DNA from: JANRKT01 sp033763355
Lineage (GTDB): Bacteria > Bacteroidota > Bacteroidia > Chitinophagales > Chitinophagaceae
NCBI GenBank assembly: GCA_033763355.1
Contig: JANRKT010000002.1
Span: forward strand, 1-43,870
Length of the DNA stretch: 43,870 bases
Direction of reading: 5' to 3'
Shown: positions 1 through 8,863 of the stretch, one piece after another
Position numbering within the stretch: the stretch's first letter is position 1
Layout of the letters: every line of letters begins with the position of its first letter
Translations under genes and position numbers: made by a program
The notes under the pieces: model-generated
What the model was told of the DNA's origin: nothing
Databases searched by the model: none
Seen by the model: only the letters and a program-made list of their open reading frames with translations

Positions 1-261
1 TCCACAACAGATGCTGACCTCAGTAAACTTTTTTCATCTTATGGCAAAGTAACTTCGGCCAATGTAATTATGTACAAATAAACGGGCAGTTCCCGCGGAT
101 TAGCTTTTGTGGAAATGGAAAGCGACCAGGACGGACAGGAAGCCATAAAACAACTCAACAACTCCCAGGTTGATGGTAAAGCCATCTCAGTTTCTGTAGC
201 AAGGCCAAGGGAAGACAGGGGAAGTAAACCACCTTATTCAGGAGGGCGGAAAAAATGGTGA
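1..261 (+). pseudogene. RRM-type RNA-binding protein, 3' part, with in-frame stop
   Basis: Reading frame 1 gives most of an RNA recognition motif: DADLSKLFSSYGKVTSANVI, then TGSSRGLAFVEME (the RNP1 region), then a second half ending in AISVSVARPRED and a short basic tail finishing in GGRKKW. The frame opens at the window edge, so the N-terminus is missing. Codon 27 of this frame (79-81) is TAA. It sits just before the TGSSRG turn, where homologues usually have a sense codon such as Tyr or Glu, so a single substitution explains it. Bacteroidota carry several small single-RRM proteins thought to bind RNA, usually with a longer Gly-rich tail than this one. The frame is otherwise intact after the stop, which means a recent nonsense mutation, a sequencing error or, less likely, recoding. 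The identity as an RRM is clear; the pseudogene status is less certain. Confidence 0.7.
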
Positions 262-286
262 TGCTGCAGTGCATCTTTTTAATCTG

Positions 287-306
287 GCCCCGAACGGGGC
301 TTTTTT
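287..306 (+). terminator. Rho-independent terminator after the RRM gene
   Basis: GCCCCG, AA, CGGGGC followed immediately by six T. It lies 25 bases after the RRM stop codon and before the S41 peptidase gene, on the plus strand. Confidence 0.85.
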
Positions 307-394
307 ATTTATAGCCCATGTCTTTCCGGTAAGCTGCTGGTTCCGCCTTTCAATACTAATACTTAATATTGCAGCCATTAAACTGTTATTCTGT

Positions 395-1837
395 ATGCGG
401 CTAATTTTTTTATCAGTGCTGCTGTTTGGAGCGGCAACTGCAAGTGCACAGCAATGCAACTGCGAAGCCGAATTCAATTGGGTGAAATCTTTTATGGAGA
501 AAAACCATCCGGGGTTTAACAGCGATATTAAAACACCCGATGATCTCCGTTATAAAGCTTTTACCAATGACCTGCTCCGCAAAATAAAAAACAATAAAAC
601 GGGTATTCATTGCCTGATATACCTTAAGAAATATATACGTTACCTGAAAGACCACCACAGTAACATCAACGGCGCTTTTGTTCCGCTGGATGAAAGTAAT
701 CCTGATTCGCTCAGGGCTTTTTTAAATTCTGCATTATACAAGGGCAGGGAAATAATAAACACTGACAGCAATAAACTGGTAAAGTACTTTTCTGCGCTTA
801 ATCCCAATTCAGTTGAAGGTATTTATATAACTGCAGATACCACCTATACTGTTGCCGTAATTAAAAGCAAAACCGCTAACCGTGATTATGCAGCGGTTAT
901 TCTTGCATCCAAAACCCCGGTATGGAAAAAAGGGCAGGTTAAATTTGAACTGAAAGACAGGAGTGATGGCTACAGGGAAGGCTTTTTTTATATGCGCAAC
1001 TACAGCCTTAATTACGAAGAATGGCTGACAGGGCCGGGAGAAACAACCATTGTGAACTGGAGGAAAATATTTCCCGGAACAACTGCATCTGCAAGGCAGG
1101 TTATCAGCGGAGACCTGGTCAGTTTTCGTGTGCTGGACAGCTCCACATCATATATCAGTATCCGTTCATTCGGCAGCCAGTTTAATATACAGCTTGATTC
1201 AGCCTATAAAAAAATTATACCTGAACTTAAAAAGTATCCCAACCTGGTTATTGATGTACGCAACAACGGGGGTGGCAGTGATATAAACTACACAGCGTTC
1301 ATGCCACTTCTTTATACGGATACTATTTATAACGATTTTGTTGAGCTGTTTGTAACAGACGATAACAAAAAAGCGTATGAGAAAAACAGGGATGAAGCTA
1401 AGAACAATCCGCAACGCTACGGGGCTAACGGTTATATATCTTGGGAATACCGTTTAAACCAGATGAAGAATGTCCCTGCCAATACTTTTGTGCCTATTTC
1501 TGCTAAAAATTCCACATCAGTTTATAAACCTGTTGAAGGCTTTCCGAAAAAAGTTGCTATTCTGTATAACCGTTTTTGTGCAAGTTCCTGCGAACAGTTT
1601 TTGCTTGATGCCATGTTCAGCAAAAAAGTAAAACTGGTTGGCGAAAACTCAGGCGGTTTTCTTGCATACGGGAATGTAATGGAGATAAAAACGCCCTGCG
1701 GTAACTCTCTCAACTGGACAACAACAAGAAAAAATAAAGACCGTAAATATGAGTTTGTGGGTGTAACACCACAGGTAAAGATCGGCAACGCAGAAAAAGA
1801 CTGGATTGAATACACAAGAAAATTACTTGCACAATAA
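395..1837 (+). CDS. S41 family peptidase, secreted
   Basis: 480 residues from the ATG at 395. The frame is open upstream to 269, but that part overlaps the terminator, and the ATG at 395 begins a proper signal peptide (RLIFLSVLLFGAATASA, cleaved before QQ). The C-terminal half is the tail-specific-protease fold: a strand and turn reading VIDVRNNGGGSD at about residue 285, and the nucleophile region FCASSCEQF at about residue 395 followed by GENSGG. The Lys of Ctp-type S41 enzymes is not evident after the nucleophile, so this is closer to the tricorn/IRBP-like branch that uses other catalytic residues. No PDZ domain is obvious. It should act in the periplasm or at the cell surface on peptides; the substrate cannot be told. 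The next gene starts 3 bases after its stop, which suggests one transcript. Confidence 0.85.
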   Translation: MRLIFLSVLLFGAATASAQQCNCEAEFNWVKSFMEKNHPGFNSDIKTPDDLRYKAFTNDLLRKIKNNKTGIHCLIYLKKYIRYLKDHHSNINGAFVPLDESNPDSLRAFLNSALYKGREIINTDSNKLVKYFSALNPNSVEGIYITADTTYTVAVIKSKTANRDYAAVILASKTPVWKKGQVKFELKDRSDGYREGFFYMRNYSLNYEEWLTGPGETTIVNWRKIFPGTTASARQVISGDLVSFRVLDSSTSYISIRSFGSQFNIQLDSAYKKIIPELKKYPNLVIDVRNNGGGSDINYTAFMPLLYTDTIYNDFVELFVTDDNKKAYEKNRDEAKNNPQRYGANGYISWEYRLNQMKNVPANTFVPISAKNSTSVYKPVEGFPKKVAILYNRFCASSCEQFLLDAMFSKKVKLVGENSGGFLAYGNVMEIKTPCGNSLNWTTTRKNKDRKYEFVGVTPQVKIGNAEKDWIEYTRKLLAQ

Positions 1838-1840
1838 CAT

Positions 1841-2719
1841 ATGATGTACAGTATAGAAAGTGAAATACTGAAAGTAACCATACAGCAAAAGGGGGCTGAA
1901 CTGGATAGTATTTTTAACAGAACAAACAACCATGAGTACCTCTGGAGCGGTGATGCCGCTTTCTGGGGAAAAAAATCACCTGTACTTTTTCCAATAGTAG
2001 GCACCCTTAAAAATGATACTTACTTTATTACTAGCAAATCTTATCACCTGTCACGCCACGGATTTGCAAGGGATCTTTTATTTGAGGTAAGCTCACAAAC
2101 TGCCAATGCCAATGCCATCACCTTTACCCTGCGAAGCAATGAAGATACGTATCAAAAATTCCCATTTCATTTCCGCTTTGATATTATATATGCTGTTACT
2201 GCAAACATACTTTCAGTAACATACAGGGTTACCAATACAGGTAAAGCTGAAATGTTTTTTTCAGTGGGCGGCCACCCTGCCTTCCGCCTTCCGCTGACAG
2301 CAGGCAGCGGCTACAGCGATTATTATCTTGAATTCAGTGAAGCAGAAAATGCGGGGCGATGGCCTATTTCAAAAGAAGGCCTGATTGAAAAAACATCCAT
2401 GCAGTTATTGGATAACAGCAGGCACCTGCCTATTACCAAAGAACTTTTTCAAAACGATGCCATTGTTTTAAAAAATCTGAGATCAGAAAAAGTAAAATTG
2501 AAGAGTGATAAATCAGCGGAAGGTATTGAATTTGATTTTACCGGCTTCCCGTATCTTGGTTTATGGGCTGCGAAAAATGCAGATTTTATTTGCATTGAAC
2601 CCTGGTGCGGAATTGCAGACAGTGTTGATTCGGACCAGCAGTTAGAAACCAAAGAGGGCATCAATAAGCTGGCGGCGGATGAAGTTTTTGAAAGAACATG
2701 GCGGATAACTTTATTTTAA
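1841..2719 (+). CDS. Aldose 1-epimerase family protein (LacX-like)
   Basis: 292 residues, cytoplasmic (no signal peptide). The order of motifs fits the galactose-mutarotase-like superfamily, LacX branch: KGAELDSIFN near the start, EYLWSGDAAFWGKKSPVLFP, then HLSRHGFARD with a likely catalytic His, SVGGHPAFRLP with the second His, and a late LGLWAAKNADFICIEPW carrying the conserved acidic residue. Family members interconvert alpha and beta anomers of hexoses, but the LacX subgroup has no firmly established substrate. It starts 3 bases after the S41 peptidase gene and ends 22 bases before hutI. A second ATG follows directly at 1844, so the true start could be either. Confidence 0.85.
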   Translation: MMYSIESEILKVTIQQKGAELDSIFNRTNNHEYLWSGDAAFWGKKSPVLFPIVGTLKNDTYFITSKSYHLSRHGFARDLLFEVSSQTANANAITFTLRSNEDTYQKFPFHFRFDIIYAVTANILSVTYRVTNTGKAEMFFSVGGHPAFRLPLTAGSGYSDYYLEFSEAENAGRWPISKEGLIEKTSMQLLDNSRHLPITKELFQNDAIVLKNLRSEKVKLKSDKSAEGIEFDFTGFPYLGLWAAKNADFICIEPWCGIADSVDSDQQLETKEGINKLAADEVFERTWRITLF

Positions 2720-2741
2720 AACGAACCTGTAAATTAAGTTC

Positions 2742-3983
2742 ATGGCCTCTGCCATCATCACCAATATTAAACTCCTCGTTAATACAAGAAGAGAAAACGC
2801 TTTGTTGAGGGGGAAGGATTTATCTGTTCTGCCCTGTACTGAAAACGCCTATGTTATTGTAGAGGATGGTATCATTGCAGAATTTGGAAGCATGAATGAA
2901 GCTGTTCAAAGGCCATCGGGATTTGTGCATAAAATTGATGCCTCCGGTCAATTCGTTTTGCCCTGCTGGTGCGACAGCCATACCCATCTTGTTTTTGCAG
3001 CCAGCCGTGAGGAAGAATTTGTTGACAAGATAAATGGAATGAGTTATGCAGAAATTGCTGCAAAGGGAGGGGGTATTTTAAACTCTGCAAAAAAACTCAA
3101 TGATACATCCGAAGATGAATTATTCATCCGTGCATGGCAAAGGCTGGAAGAAGTGAGCAGGCTTGGTACTGGCGCCATTGAAATAAAAAGCGGGTATGGA
3201 TTAACTGTTGAAGGCGAACTGAAGATGTTGAGGGTAATAAAGAAATTAAAGGAAAGATCAAAGCTGCAGATCAGGGCTACATTTCTCGGTGCACATACCT
3301 ATCCATTGGAATACAAAGAAAATCATCAGGGCTACATTGATTTAATTATAAATGAAATGCTGCCCGTTATTGCAAAGGAAAAACTTGCAGATTATACAGA
3401 TGTATTTTGTGAAACAGGTTTCTTTTCACCCGGCGAAATGGAAGCCATTTGCAAAGCGGGAATGCAATATGGCCTGAAGCCCAGGTTGCATGTGAACCAG
3501 CTTAATTCAATTGGCGGAATTGAAACAGGGATAAAGCTTAATGCCCTTTCTTTAGATCATCTTGAAACTTTAACTGCAGAAGAAATCAGTTTACTTGGTA
3601 AATGGAAAGGTGTTTGCACTTTGTTGCCAACAGCAGCTTTCTTTCTCCGTATGCCTTTTCAGCCTGCAAGGCAGTTGATTGATGCAGGATGTGCAGTTGC
3701 ATTGGCTTCGGATTACAATCCGGGCTCATCACCATCCGGAAACATGAACCTTGTTGTTGCCATGGGCTGCACAGGCATGAAGATGCTGCCTGAAGAAGCC
3801 ATTAATGCCGCAACTATCAACGGGGCTTTTGCCATGGAAATGCAGGATAAAACAGGAAGTATTACAGTGGGCAAACAGGCCAACTTGATTTTTACGAAAC
3901 CTGTTCCTTCACTTGCTTATTTACCTTATGCATTTGGGAGTAATTTGATTGATAAGGTGATGATAAAAGGAGAGCTTGTTTGA
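2742..3983 (+). CDS. hutI: Imidazolonepropionase
   Basis: 413 residues, the usual length. HutI hydrolyses 4-imidazolone-5-propanoate to N-formimidoyl-L-glutamate, the third step of histidine degradation. The amidohydrolase metal motif DSHTHLVFA is at residues 79-87 (His80, His82), followed by the family-typical EEEFVDKINGMSYAEIAAKG and GGGI. Later come the LGAHTYPLEYKE segment, the metal-binding His in RLHVNQLNS, and ALASDYNPGSSP with the catalytic-site Asp. It is last in a run of three closely spaced plus-strand genes. The partner enzyme hutG lies 7 kb downstream on the same strand; hutH and hutU are not in the window. Confidence 0.95.
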   Translation: MASAIITNIKLLVNTRRENALLRGKDLSVLPCTENAYVIVEDGIIAEFGSMNEAVQRPSGFVHKIDASGQFVLPCWCDSHTHLVFAASREEEFVDKINGMSYAEIAAKGGGILNSAKKLNDTSEDELFIRAWQRLEEVSRLGTGAIEIKSGYGLTVEGELKMLRVIKKLKERSKLQIRATFLGAHTYPLEYKENHQGYIDLIINEMLPVIAKEKLADYTDVFCETGFFSPGEMEAICKAGMQYGLKPRLHVNQLNSIGGIETGIKLNALSLDHLETLTAEEISLLGKWKGVCTLLPTAAFFLRMPFQPARQLIDAGCAVALASDYNPGSSPSGNMNLVVAMGCTGMKMLPEEAINAATINGAFAMEMQDKTGSITVGKQANLIFTKPVPSLAYLPYAFGSNLIDKVMIKGELV

Positions 3984-4022
3984 AATAACTTCTTACAGGT
4001 TATATCCGCTCCGGAGCGTTTA

Positions 4023-4040
4023 CAGGAAAGTAACTTCCTG
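4023..4040. terminator. Small hairpin between convergent genes
   Basis: CAGGAA, six-base loop, TTCCTG, lying between the stop of hutI and the stop of the convergent VOC-GNAT gene. A 12-bp palindrome (CGCTCCGGAGCG, 4007-4018) precedes it. There is only a short T-rich stretch after it on the plus strand, so termination is likely from position rather than proven. Confidence 0.3.
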
Positions 4041-4041
4041 A

Positions 4042-4899
4042 TCATTCTTTATTGCGCTGAATGTAATGCACCATACAAAATGCAGGTGCAAAGCCAAACT
4101 GCTGGTAAAATGGTGCAAGCGCTTCAGGAGTAATTAACCCTGCAAGGGCATTATCCGCCGCATTGTTTTCCAGCCAGCGGCTCAGTTCTTTCATCATGGC
4201 AGTTCCAATATTCCTGGCCTGCCATTCAGGGTGTACTATAACATCTTTAATATAATAAAAGCTGACGTGGTCGCCTAATATAAGTGCACATCCGATGGCT
4301 TTATTGCTTACTTCATCTTCTGCCACCACAGCAAAAACCGGCGCTTTTAAAAGTTTTTCTGCAACTGCATCACTTGTATATAAAGACCAGCCAACTGAAG
4401 ATGCCAGGTATTTGTATTCTTCAGTGGTTGGCAACCTTGCTGTTACTTTTACATTGGACGGCAAACTGCCTGATTTTTCCTTTCGTTCATTGATAATGTC
4501 ACCTGCAAAAATGATATGATAGCCATTTATGTCTTTAATGGTATAACCCGCCATACCCCATGGTTTGTTTTCGAGCGGTTCAACAATTTCTGCATTTCTA
4601 TTCTGGTGAAAGTGATACAATGCTTCCAGTTTTCTGGCCCTGATAAAAACAGCATTGCCTTTTGATGCAGATGCCAGTTTTGGGTTTTTAGAAAACTGTA
4701 TAAAAGTTCCGCTCCATGAAACACCGCCGTGGTCAGGCGGTTCGCCCCATGTCCATTTATCAGGGAACCCAAGCACATGATGCCAGTATAAAATGGTTTC
4801 CGATATATCGTTTACTGCAAGTACATGCTCAACATGCGATGGGGAACCGGCTGTTGTTTCTTTTTCCATCAGTGTATTTTTTTTGAATGAATACAGCAT
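4042..4899 (-). CDS. VOC (glyoxalase/bleomycin-resistance-like) - GNAT acetyltransferase fusion
   Basis: 285 residues with two domains. Residues about 16-130 are a VOC half: HVEHVLAVNDISETILYWHH, then VSWSGTFIQFS, and a closing ITV-type strand at YTIKDINGYHIIFAG. Residues about 145-285 are a GNAT acetyltransferase: KDVIVHPEWQARNIGTAMMK is motif A with the acetyl-CoA loop (QARNIGTA), and LAPFYQQFGFAPA is the usual late helix. VOC proteins bind or modify small hydrophobic molecules, and GNATs transfer acetyl groups to amines. Neither substrate is predictable here. The MFS exporter gene lies 38 bases upstream on the same strand, so co-transcription is likely and a role in handling a small toxic molecule is possible (inference). 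An alternative ATG at 4869 would remove ten poorly conserved residues. Confidence 0.8.
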   Translation of the reverse strand: MLYSFKKNTLMEKETTAGSPSHVEHVLAVNDISETILYWHHVLGFPDKWTWGEPPDHGGVSWSGTFIQFSKNPKLASASKGNAVFIRARKLEALYHFHQNRNAEIVEPLENKPWGMAGYTIKDINGYHIIFAGDIINERKEKSGSLPSNVKVTARLPTTEEYKYLASSVGWSLYTSDAVAEKLLKAPVFAVVAEDEVSNKAIGCALILGDHVSFYYIKDVIVHPEWQARNIGTAMMKELSRWLENNAADNALAGLITPEALAPFYQQFGFAPAFCMVHYIQRNKE

Positions 4900-4937
4900 G
4901 CACTTTCATAAATGATGTAACTGATAAATACGTATAA

Positions 4938-6188
4938 CTATGTTTTAACGGTCTGGTTTTGCTTTTTCACCAGGCTGCTTACCCTGTACATCATAATGAT
5001 ATTTGCGATAATCAGTATTACGATCACGTAGCCAAGCGTATCATAATGTTCCAACGGGCTTGTTTTGGTTTTCTGAACAACTATCAACCCGCCAACTCCT
5101 GCCGCTATACCTCCGGCAACCTGCTGCAAAGATGAATTGACGCTCATAAATGCGCCCCTGTCCTGCATTTCCGGCAATGCAGATACCAAAGCCATCGCCG
5201 GAACTATCCTGCTCATGATAGCTATCATCATAAGCACATTCAGCATCATAATAATACTGAAATGAACAGGAGGGAGGTTGGTATAGATCACTATTATCAC
5301 CATCATGGTTACCGCTGCAGCAAAAAATATTTTTACTTTATCAATCTTATCACTCAGCCTGCCGATCAATGGCATGATGATAAGAGCGGCAATACCGCTT
5401 GCCATGAAAAGAACGGGGAGCTGTTCATACGAAACATTCAGGTTGTTTACTGCAAATGCGCTGCCCCAGGGCATCATCATAAATCCGCCCAGTGATAACA
5501 GGGCTGTCATTAAAAAACCAATCCTGTACCGGCGTTGTTTAATGGTGTGCCACAAATGTTTGATGGCTGTTTTTTCTGTCTTCAGTTCAAGGTGTTCTGT
5601 AACAGGTTGAAGCTTCAGCATTGTCATCAGCCATATAACAGTAGCTAAACCAACTATCATTAAAAATGGCGATTGCCAGCCCCAATGATTAGCAATGTAA
5701 AGGCTGATGGGGATACCCAGTACCTGGCTTGCGCCAAAGCCCATTTGTATAAAGCCCATGGCCCTTCCGCGCTGGTGCAATGGGAAAAGATCGGCAACGA
5801 TGGCCATTGAAACAGACCCGATAACCCCGCCAAACAATCCGGTTATGATCCTTGCCGCAATGAGCATAAAATAGGAAGATGCCAGGCCGCAGAACAAGGT
5901 GCCAACTATAAAACCTACATAAAAGAAAAGCAACAATTTCTTACGATCGAACCTGTCTGCAAAACCGGCTGTTAATAAACCGGAAATGCCGGCGCTGAAT
6001 GCATAACCTGACACCGCAAAGCCGAACTGGCTGGTGGTAAGCGACATGGATTTCATCAGCATGTCGCCAAGGGGTGACATGACCATGAAATCGAGCACCA
6101 CCGTAAACTGGGTAAGTGCAAGCAGGATGATTACCAGGACCTGGTACCCTGTAAATTTTCTTTCAATAACCGGGGCATTTGTATCCAT
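4938..6188 (-). CDS. MFS transporter, drug/arabinose-efflux type
   Basis: 416 residues with about twelve hydrophobic segments in two sets of six, separated by a charged cytoplasmic loop near residue 200 (LELKTEKTAIKHLW). The loop between helices 2 and 3 has the MFS signature as GFADRFDRKK, and helix 5 has the QVLGIPISLYIANHWGWQSP stretch often seen in DHA1 and arabinose-efflux-like permeases. It should be a proton-driven exporter in the inner membrane. The substrate is unknown. The VOC-GNAT gene follows on the same strand after 38 bases. Confidence 0.85.
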   Translation of the reverse strand: MDTNAPVIERKFTGYQVLVIILLALTQFTVVLDFMVMSPLGDMLMKSMSLTTSQFGFAVSGYAFSAGISGLLTAGFADRFDRKKLLLFFYVGFIVGTLFCGLASSYFMLIAARIITGLFGGVIGSVSMAIVADLFPLHQRGRAMGFIQMGFGASQVLGIPISLYIANHWGWQSPFLMIVGLATVIWLMTMLKLQPVTEHLELKTEKTAIKHLWHTIKQRRYRIGFLMTALLSLGGFMMMPWGSAFAVNNLNVSYEQLPVLFMASGIAALIIMPLIGRLSDKIDKVKIFFAAAVTMMVIIVIYTNLPPVHFSIIMMLNVLMMIAIMSRIVPAMALVSALPEMQDRGAFMSVNSSLQQVAGGIAAGVGGLIVVQKTKTSPLEHYDTLGYVIVILIIANIIMMYRVSSLVKKQNQTVKT

Positions 6189-6438
6189 TAAGTTTCAACA
6201 GTATTCAATTCAGTTGTCTTGCCGAAGAAAACCACATACTCATTCATTATGGTTATTGAAGTTATGATTTAAAACCAAACCATGCGGTTTCCTGTCTGCA
6301 CTTTTTGTTTGAAAGCGCTGTAGCCATTTTCTTATCCTGTCACAGTAAATTGTGAAGCGTATGTGAAAATAATTGCCTGTTGAAGAATAAGCGCAACGGT
6401 CTGTAAAATTTTGTTGTCAGCAAGGGAAAAGAATTTAT

Positions 6439-6894
6439 ATGAACGGTTACAGACTACTGATTGGATGTATCATTTTCACGCTGACTTTTATTATGAATTC
6501 ATGTAAAAAGGATGCAGCCCCGGCCCCTTTGCATTATTACGAAATTGGTTTCAGAGGCAATGCTGCAGAATGGCGGGATAGTTCTTTTATCATTGCCACA
6601 TCAAATGCCACACTTATTTCCCAGATAGAAGCTCAACTAAACCTTCCTGCTGACCAGCGCAAGATTGTAAACGGCCGGCTTGTTTCAGGCAATGGGGGTT
6701 ACAATAAAAATGCCGGCCATGCATTCAAATGGAGGTTTAAAGAAAATGACTGGCAACTGGCTGACCTGAGCATTGAGATTTATGACGGCAGGCCTTACAG
6801 CGATGTGGATACTGATATGAGCTATTGGCTGAATACTGTGAAACGGTTTGCACCCTGGGGCTCTTATATAAAAAAAGAAATCACAATGCCCTGA
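6439..6894 (+). CDS. Putative lipoprotein resembling BP74-type domains
   Basis: 151 residues. The N-terminus is a lipoprotein signal (hydrophobic stretch to FIMNSC, then KKD), so it is probably anchored in a membrane. The mature part begins YYEIGFRG, continues with TSNATLISQIEAQLN and IVNGRLVSGNGGYNKN, and ends with LSIEIYDGRPYSDVD and FAPWGSYIKKEI. This order (a strand, a helix, 'vnG.iv.g...yN', 'w.f', 'E.cD', 'W.PW.S') reminds me of the BP74 N-terminal domain known from Dictyostelium and a few bacteria. That is recognition by eye only, without a search. It stands alone, between a divergent MFS gene and the convergent desaturase gene. Function unknown. Confidence 0.65.
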   Translation: MNGYRLLIGCIIFTLTFIMNSCKKDAAPAPLHYYEIGFRGNAAEWRDSSFIIATSNATLISQIEAQLNLPADQRKIVNGRLVSGNGGYNKNAGHAFKWRFKENDWQLADLSIEIYDGRPYSDVDTDMSYWLNTVKRFAPWGSYIKKEITMP

Positions 6895-6945
6895 GGCTTT
6901 ATCTTATTGGGTAATAAAGATACAGCGGGAGAGAAACCCGGCGCA

Positions 6946-7932
6946 TCAATATCTTATCCAGCTAAATTGAAATTCAACCGGGGCTTTTAAACCACGTTCA
7001 GAAATTTTTTTGAATCGTTCTGGCAGGCTTATTAAATAATCACGGGCTTTTTCGGCTGCATCCGTAAGGCTGCTGATGCCGGCAATATCCCATTCTTTTA
7101 TCAGCGATTCTAAAATATGAGCATAATCAAAGCTGGTGTACACACCAAGGCGTTGGGCCGCATCGCTGAAATGGGCAAAGGTTTTACCTATTGATTCACC
7201 GGCCTGGCGCAGAAAATGCGCAGGCATTACAATGCGTTTGCGCATCATACTTTCAAAAGCCAGCATCATTTCGCTGGCATCAATCTCAAATATTTTTTTT
7301 ACAAAACTTTTATAGGCTTTGGCATGACGGGCTTCATCAGCAGCAATTACCCCACAGATCTGTGAAAGCTGATTGCTGCCATGTTTTTTGGCCAGCGTAG
7401 CTGTGCGGCGGTGAGAAATATTGGTGGCCAGTTCCTGGAAAGAAGTGTATACAAAACTTTTGTAAGGGTCTCTTGCAGTTTGTATATCCATGCCATCGGC
7501 AATTAAATGCTGTGTGCTTATTTCCATCTGCCGCATATCAACACGGCCGGAGAGATAAAGAAATTTATTCAGTAGGTCGCCATGCCTGTTTTCTTCCGCT
7601 GTCCACATTCTCATCCATTTACTCCAGCCCTGCGGTTCTGTTTTTGTAATGCCATCAACGTCCATCAGCCAGCTTTCGTAAGTGGGCAGGGCTTCTTCGG
7701 TAATGGTATCGCCTACAAGAACTGCTAAATAGTCATAAGGAAGTTCTTTACATTCAGCCTGTAGTTCTTTTATTTCTTTGGAAAAATTTTCACTGTTGCT
7801 TTCGGGCAGGAAATCGGCGGGTTGCCAGATGCTGTCAATCTTTTTCAGAAATTCTTCAATGATGCTGTCAATTTTTTGGGCCAGGTAATGCATCACTTCG
7901 ATGCGTGCCGGTTTTAATTTTAATTCGTGCAT
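6946..7932 (-). CDS. Acyl-ACP desaturase (ferritin-like diiron enzyme)
   Basis: 328 residues. This family puts a double bond into acyl chains carried on ACP using O2 and a diiron centre. The metal-ligand motifs are all visible: TITEEALPTYESW (Glu79/Glu80), EENRHG (Glu113/Glu114, His117), YTSFQELAT (Glu167) and ADEARH (Glu200, His203). This is the plant-type soluble desaturase, not the membrane fatty-acid desaturase. Expected location is the cytoplasm. The gene is monocistronic as far as can be seen, with a 420-base gap upstream. The start at 7932 is followed by a typical HELKLKPARIEVM N-terminus. Confidence 0.92.
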   Translation of the reverse strand: MHELKLKPARIEVMHYLAQKIDSIIEEFLKKIDSIWQPADFLPESNSENFSKEIKELQAECKELPYDYLAVLVGDTITEEALPTYESWLMDVDGITKTEPQGWSKWMRMWTAEENRHGDLLNKFLYLSGRVDMRQMEISTQHLIADGMDIQTARDPYKSFVYTSFQELATNISHRRTATLAKKHGSNQLSQICGVIAADEARHAKAYKSFVKKIFEIDASEMMLAFESMMRKRIVMPAHFLRQAGESIGKTFAHFSDAAQRLGVYTSFDYAHILESLIKEWDIAGISSLTDAAEKARDYLISLPERFKKISERGLKAPVEFQFSWIRY

Positions 7933-8352
7933 GGTAATGAGTCCTGGCAGTGTTTAGCCGTCAGGGATTTTGTAGTAGATTAATGTTATATCTTTTCAAT
8001 GGCTCATGGGATTTTTTGAATTTGCAGATGGTGACCACAACTGCCCCGTTAACCCATTTATACATCTTATACATCAGAAAGGACAAGGTAAAATTAAGCT
8101 TTATTATCGGCGGAACCGTCACAAAACTTTTGTAAAAGTTTATATAACCCTTAGTCTCCACTCCGCCCGGGGTTTTTATTGTCTTGATATGTGCCCTGAG
8201 GCTGATAAGTCTAAACAGGAACCAGGAGACCCCTTAGCATATTGCCATTTACTGAAGAACCTGTGAAGCAGAAAATTTTGGCAGTTACGGTGGATGATAC
8301 TTTAGCAAACCCAATATACATGCAACATCGCAGGTATAAACGAAAAGGGTTC
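7933..8352. other. Gene-free stretch between SnoaL-like gene and desaturase gene
   Basis: About 420 bases. Short overlapping frames on both strands have no recognisable sequence and no consistent start context. No hairpin with a T tract and no tRNA-like fold was seen. It must hold the desaturase promoter and the 3' end of the SnoaL-like transcript. Confidence 0.5.
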
Positions 8353-8763
8353 TCAAACCGTCAGCTCTTCCACTGCTATCATCTTAAACCCTAATTGCTG
8401 GTACATGGACAGGAAATCAAAGTTATTCCAGCCTTCTGCAATTTTACCATCCTCAATTCTTACAAAAGTCATCCCGGTGAAACTTACTTTTTGCCCACTG
8501 GCATTGATAGCATCAACAACACAACGGGAAGTTTCATAATTGTCCTGCGAAACCACATCCTCTACTTCCACATGTATCTGCGGAAACTGGTTTCTGAAAT
8601 TGCGGAAAAACTGTTTAAAGGATTCAGTACCTTTTTCTTTGATGTCTTCAATTCCATGTACTTCAGCATTGGCTCCCATCATTTCATCAATAGCGTCTTC
8701 ACGGCCCTTGTTCCATACTTCCGGCATCCAGCGATAAGTAAGTGTTGAATTTTTGTGAGGCAT
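8353..8763 (-). CDS. SnoaL-like / ester cyclase family protein
   Basis: 136 residues with the NTF2-like cone fold: an N-terminal helix (RWMPEVWNKGREDAIDEMMG), AEVHGIED, a helix around FKQFFRNFRNQFPQIHVEVE, then three strands ending TGMTFVRIEDGKIAEGWNNF. This last segment is characteristic of SnoaL-like polyketide cyclases and ester cyclases, a family with many unassigned members. It is preceded by the PQQ dehydrogenase gene in the opposite order of transcription (both minus strand, 100-base gap). Substrate unknown. Confidence 0.75.
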   Translation of the reverse strand: MPHKNSTLTYRWMPEVWNKGREDAIDEMMGANAEVHGIEDIKEKGTESFKQFFRNFRNQFPQIHVEVEDVVSQDNYETSRCVVDAINASGQKVSFTGMTFVRIEDGKIAEGWNNFDFLSMYQQLGFKMIAVEELTV

Positions 8764-8863
8764 AAAAGGTAGTTTAAGATTAGTAGCTGAAGGTAGAATA
8801 ATTGACTGAATATAGTTTTTAAGTTTCTTTACACTATCCTGCGGATGCTTTCAATACCATTTA

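Noticed and set aside
269..394. 42-residue N-terminal extension of the S41 peptidase
   Set aside because: It would overlap the terminator at 287-306, and a proper signal peptide begins at the ATG at 395.
6900..6922. Hairpin TATCTTATT...AATAAAGATA as a terminator
   Set aside because: It has a bulge, is AT-rich and has no T run after it on either strand, so support is too weak.
7950..8266. Short overlapping frames on both strands
   Set aside because: Three frames of 61-86 residues overlap each other in both directions, none shows a signal peptide, known motif or terminator.
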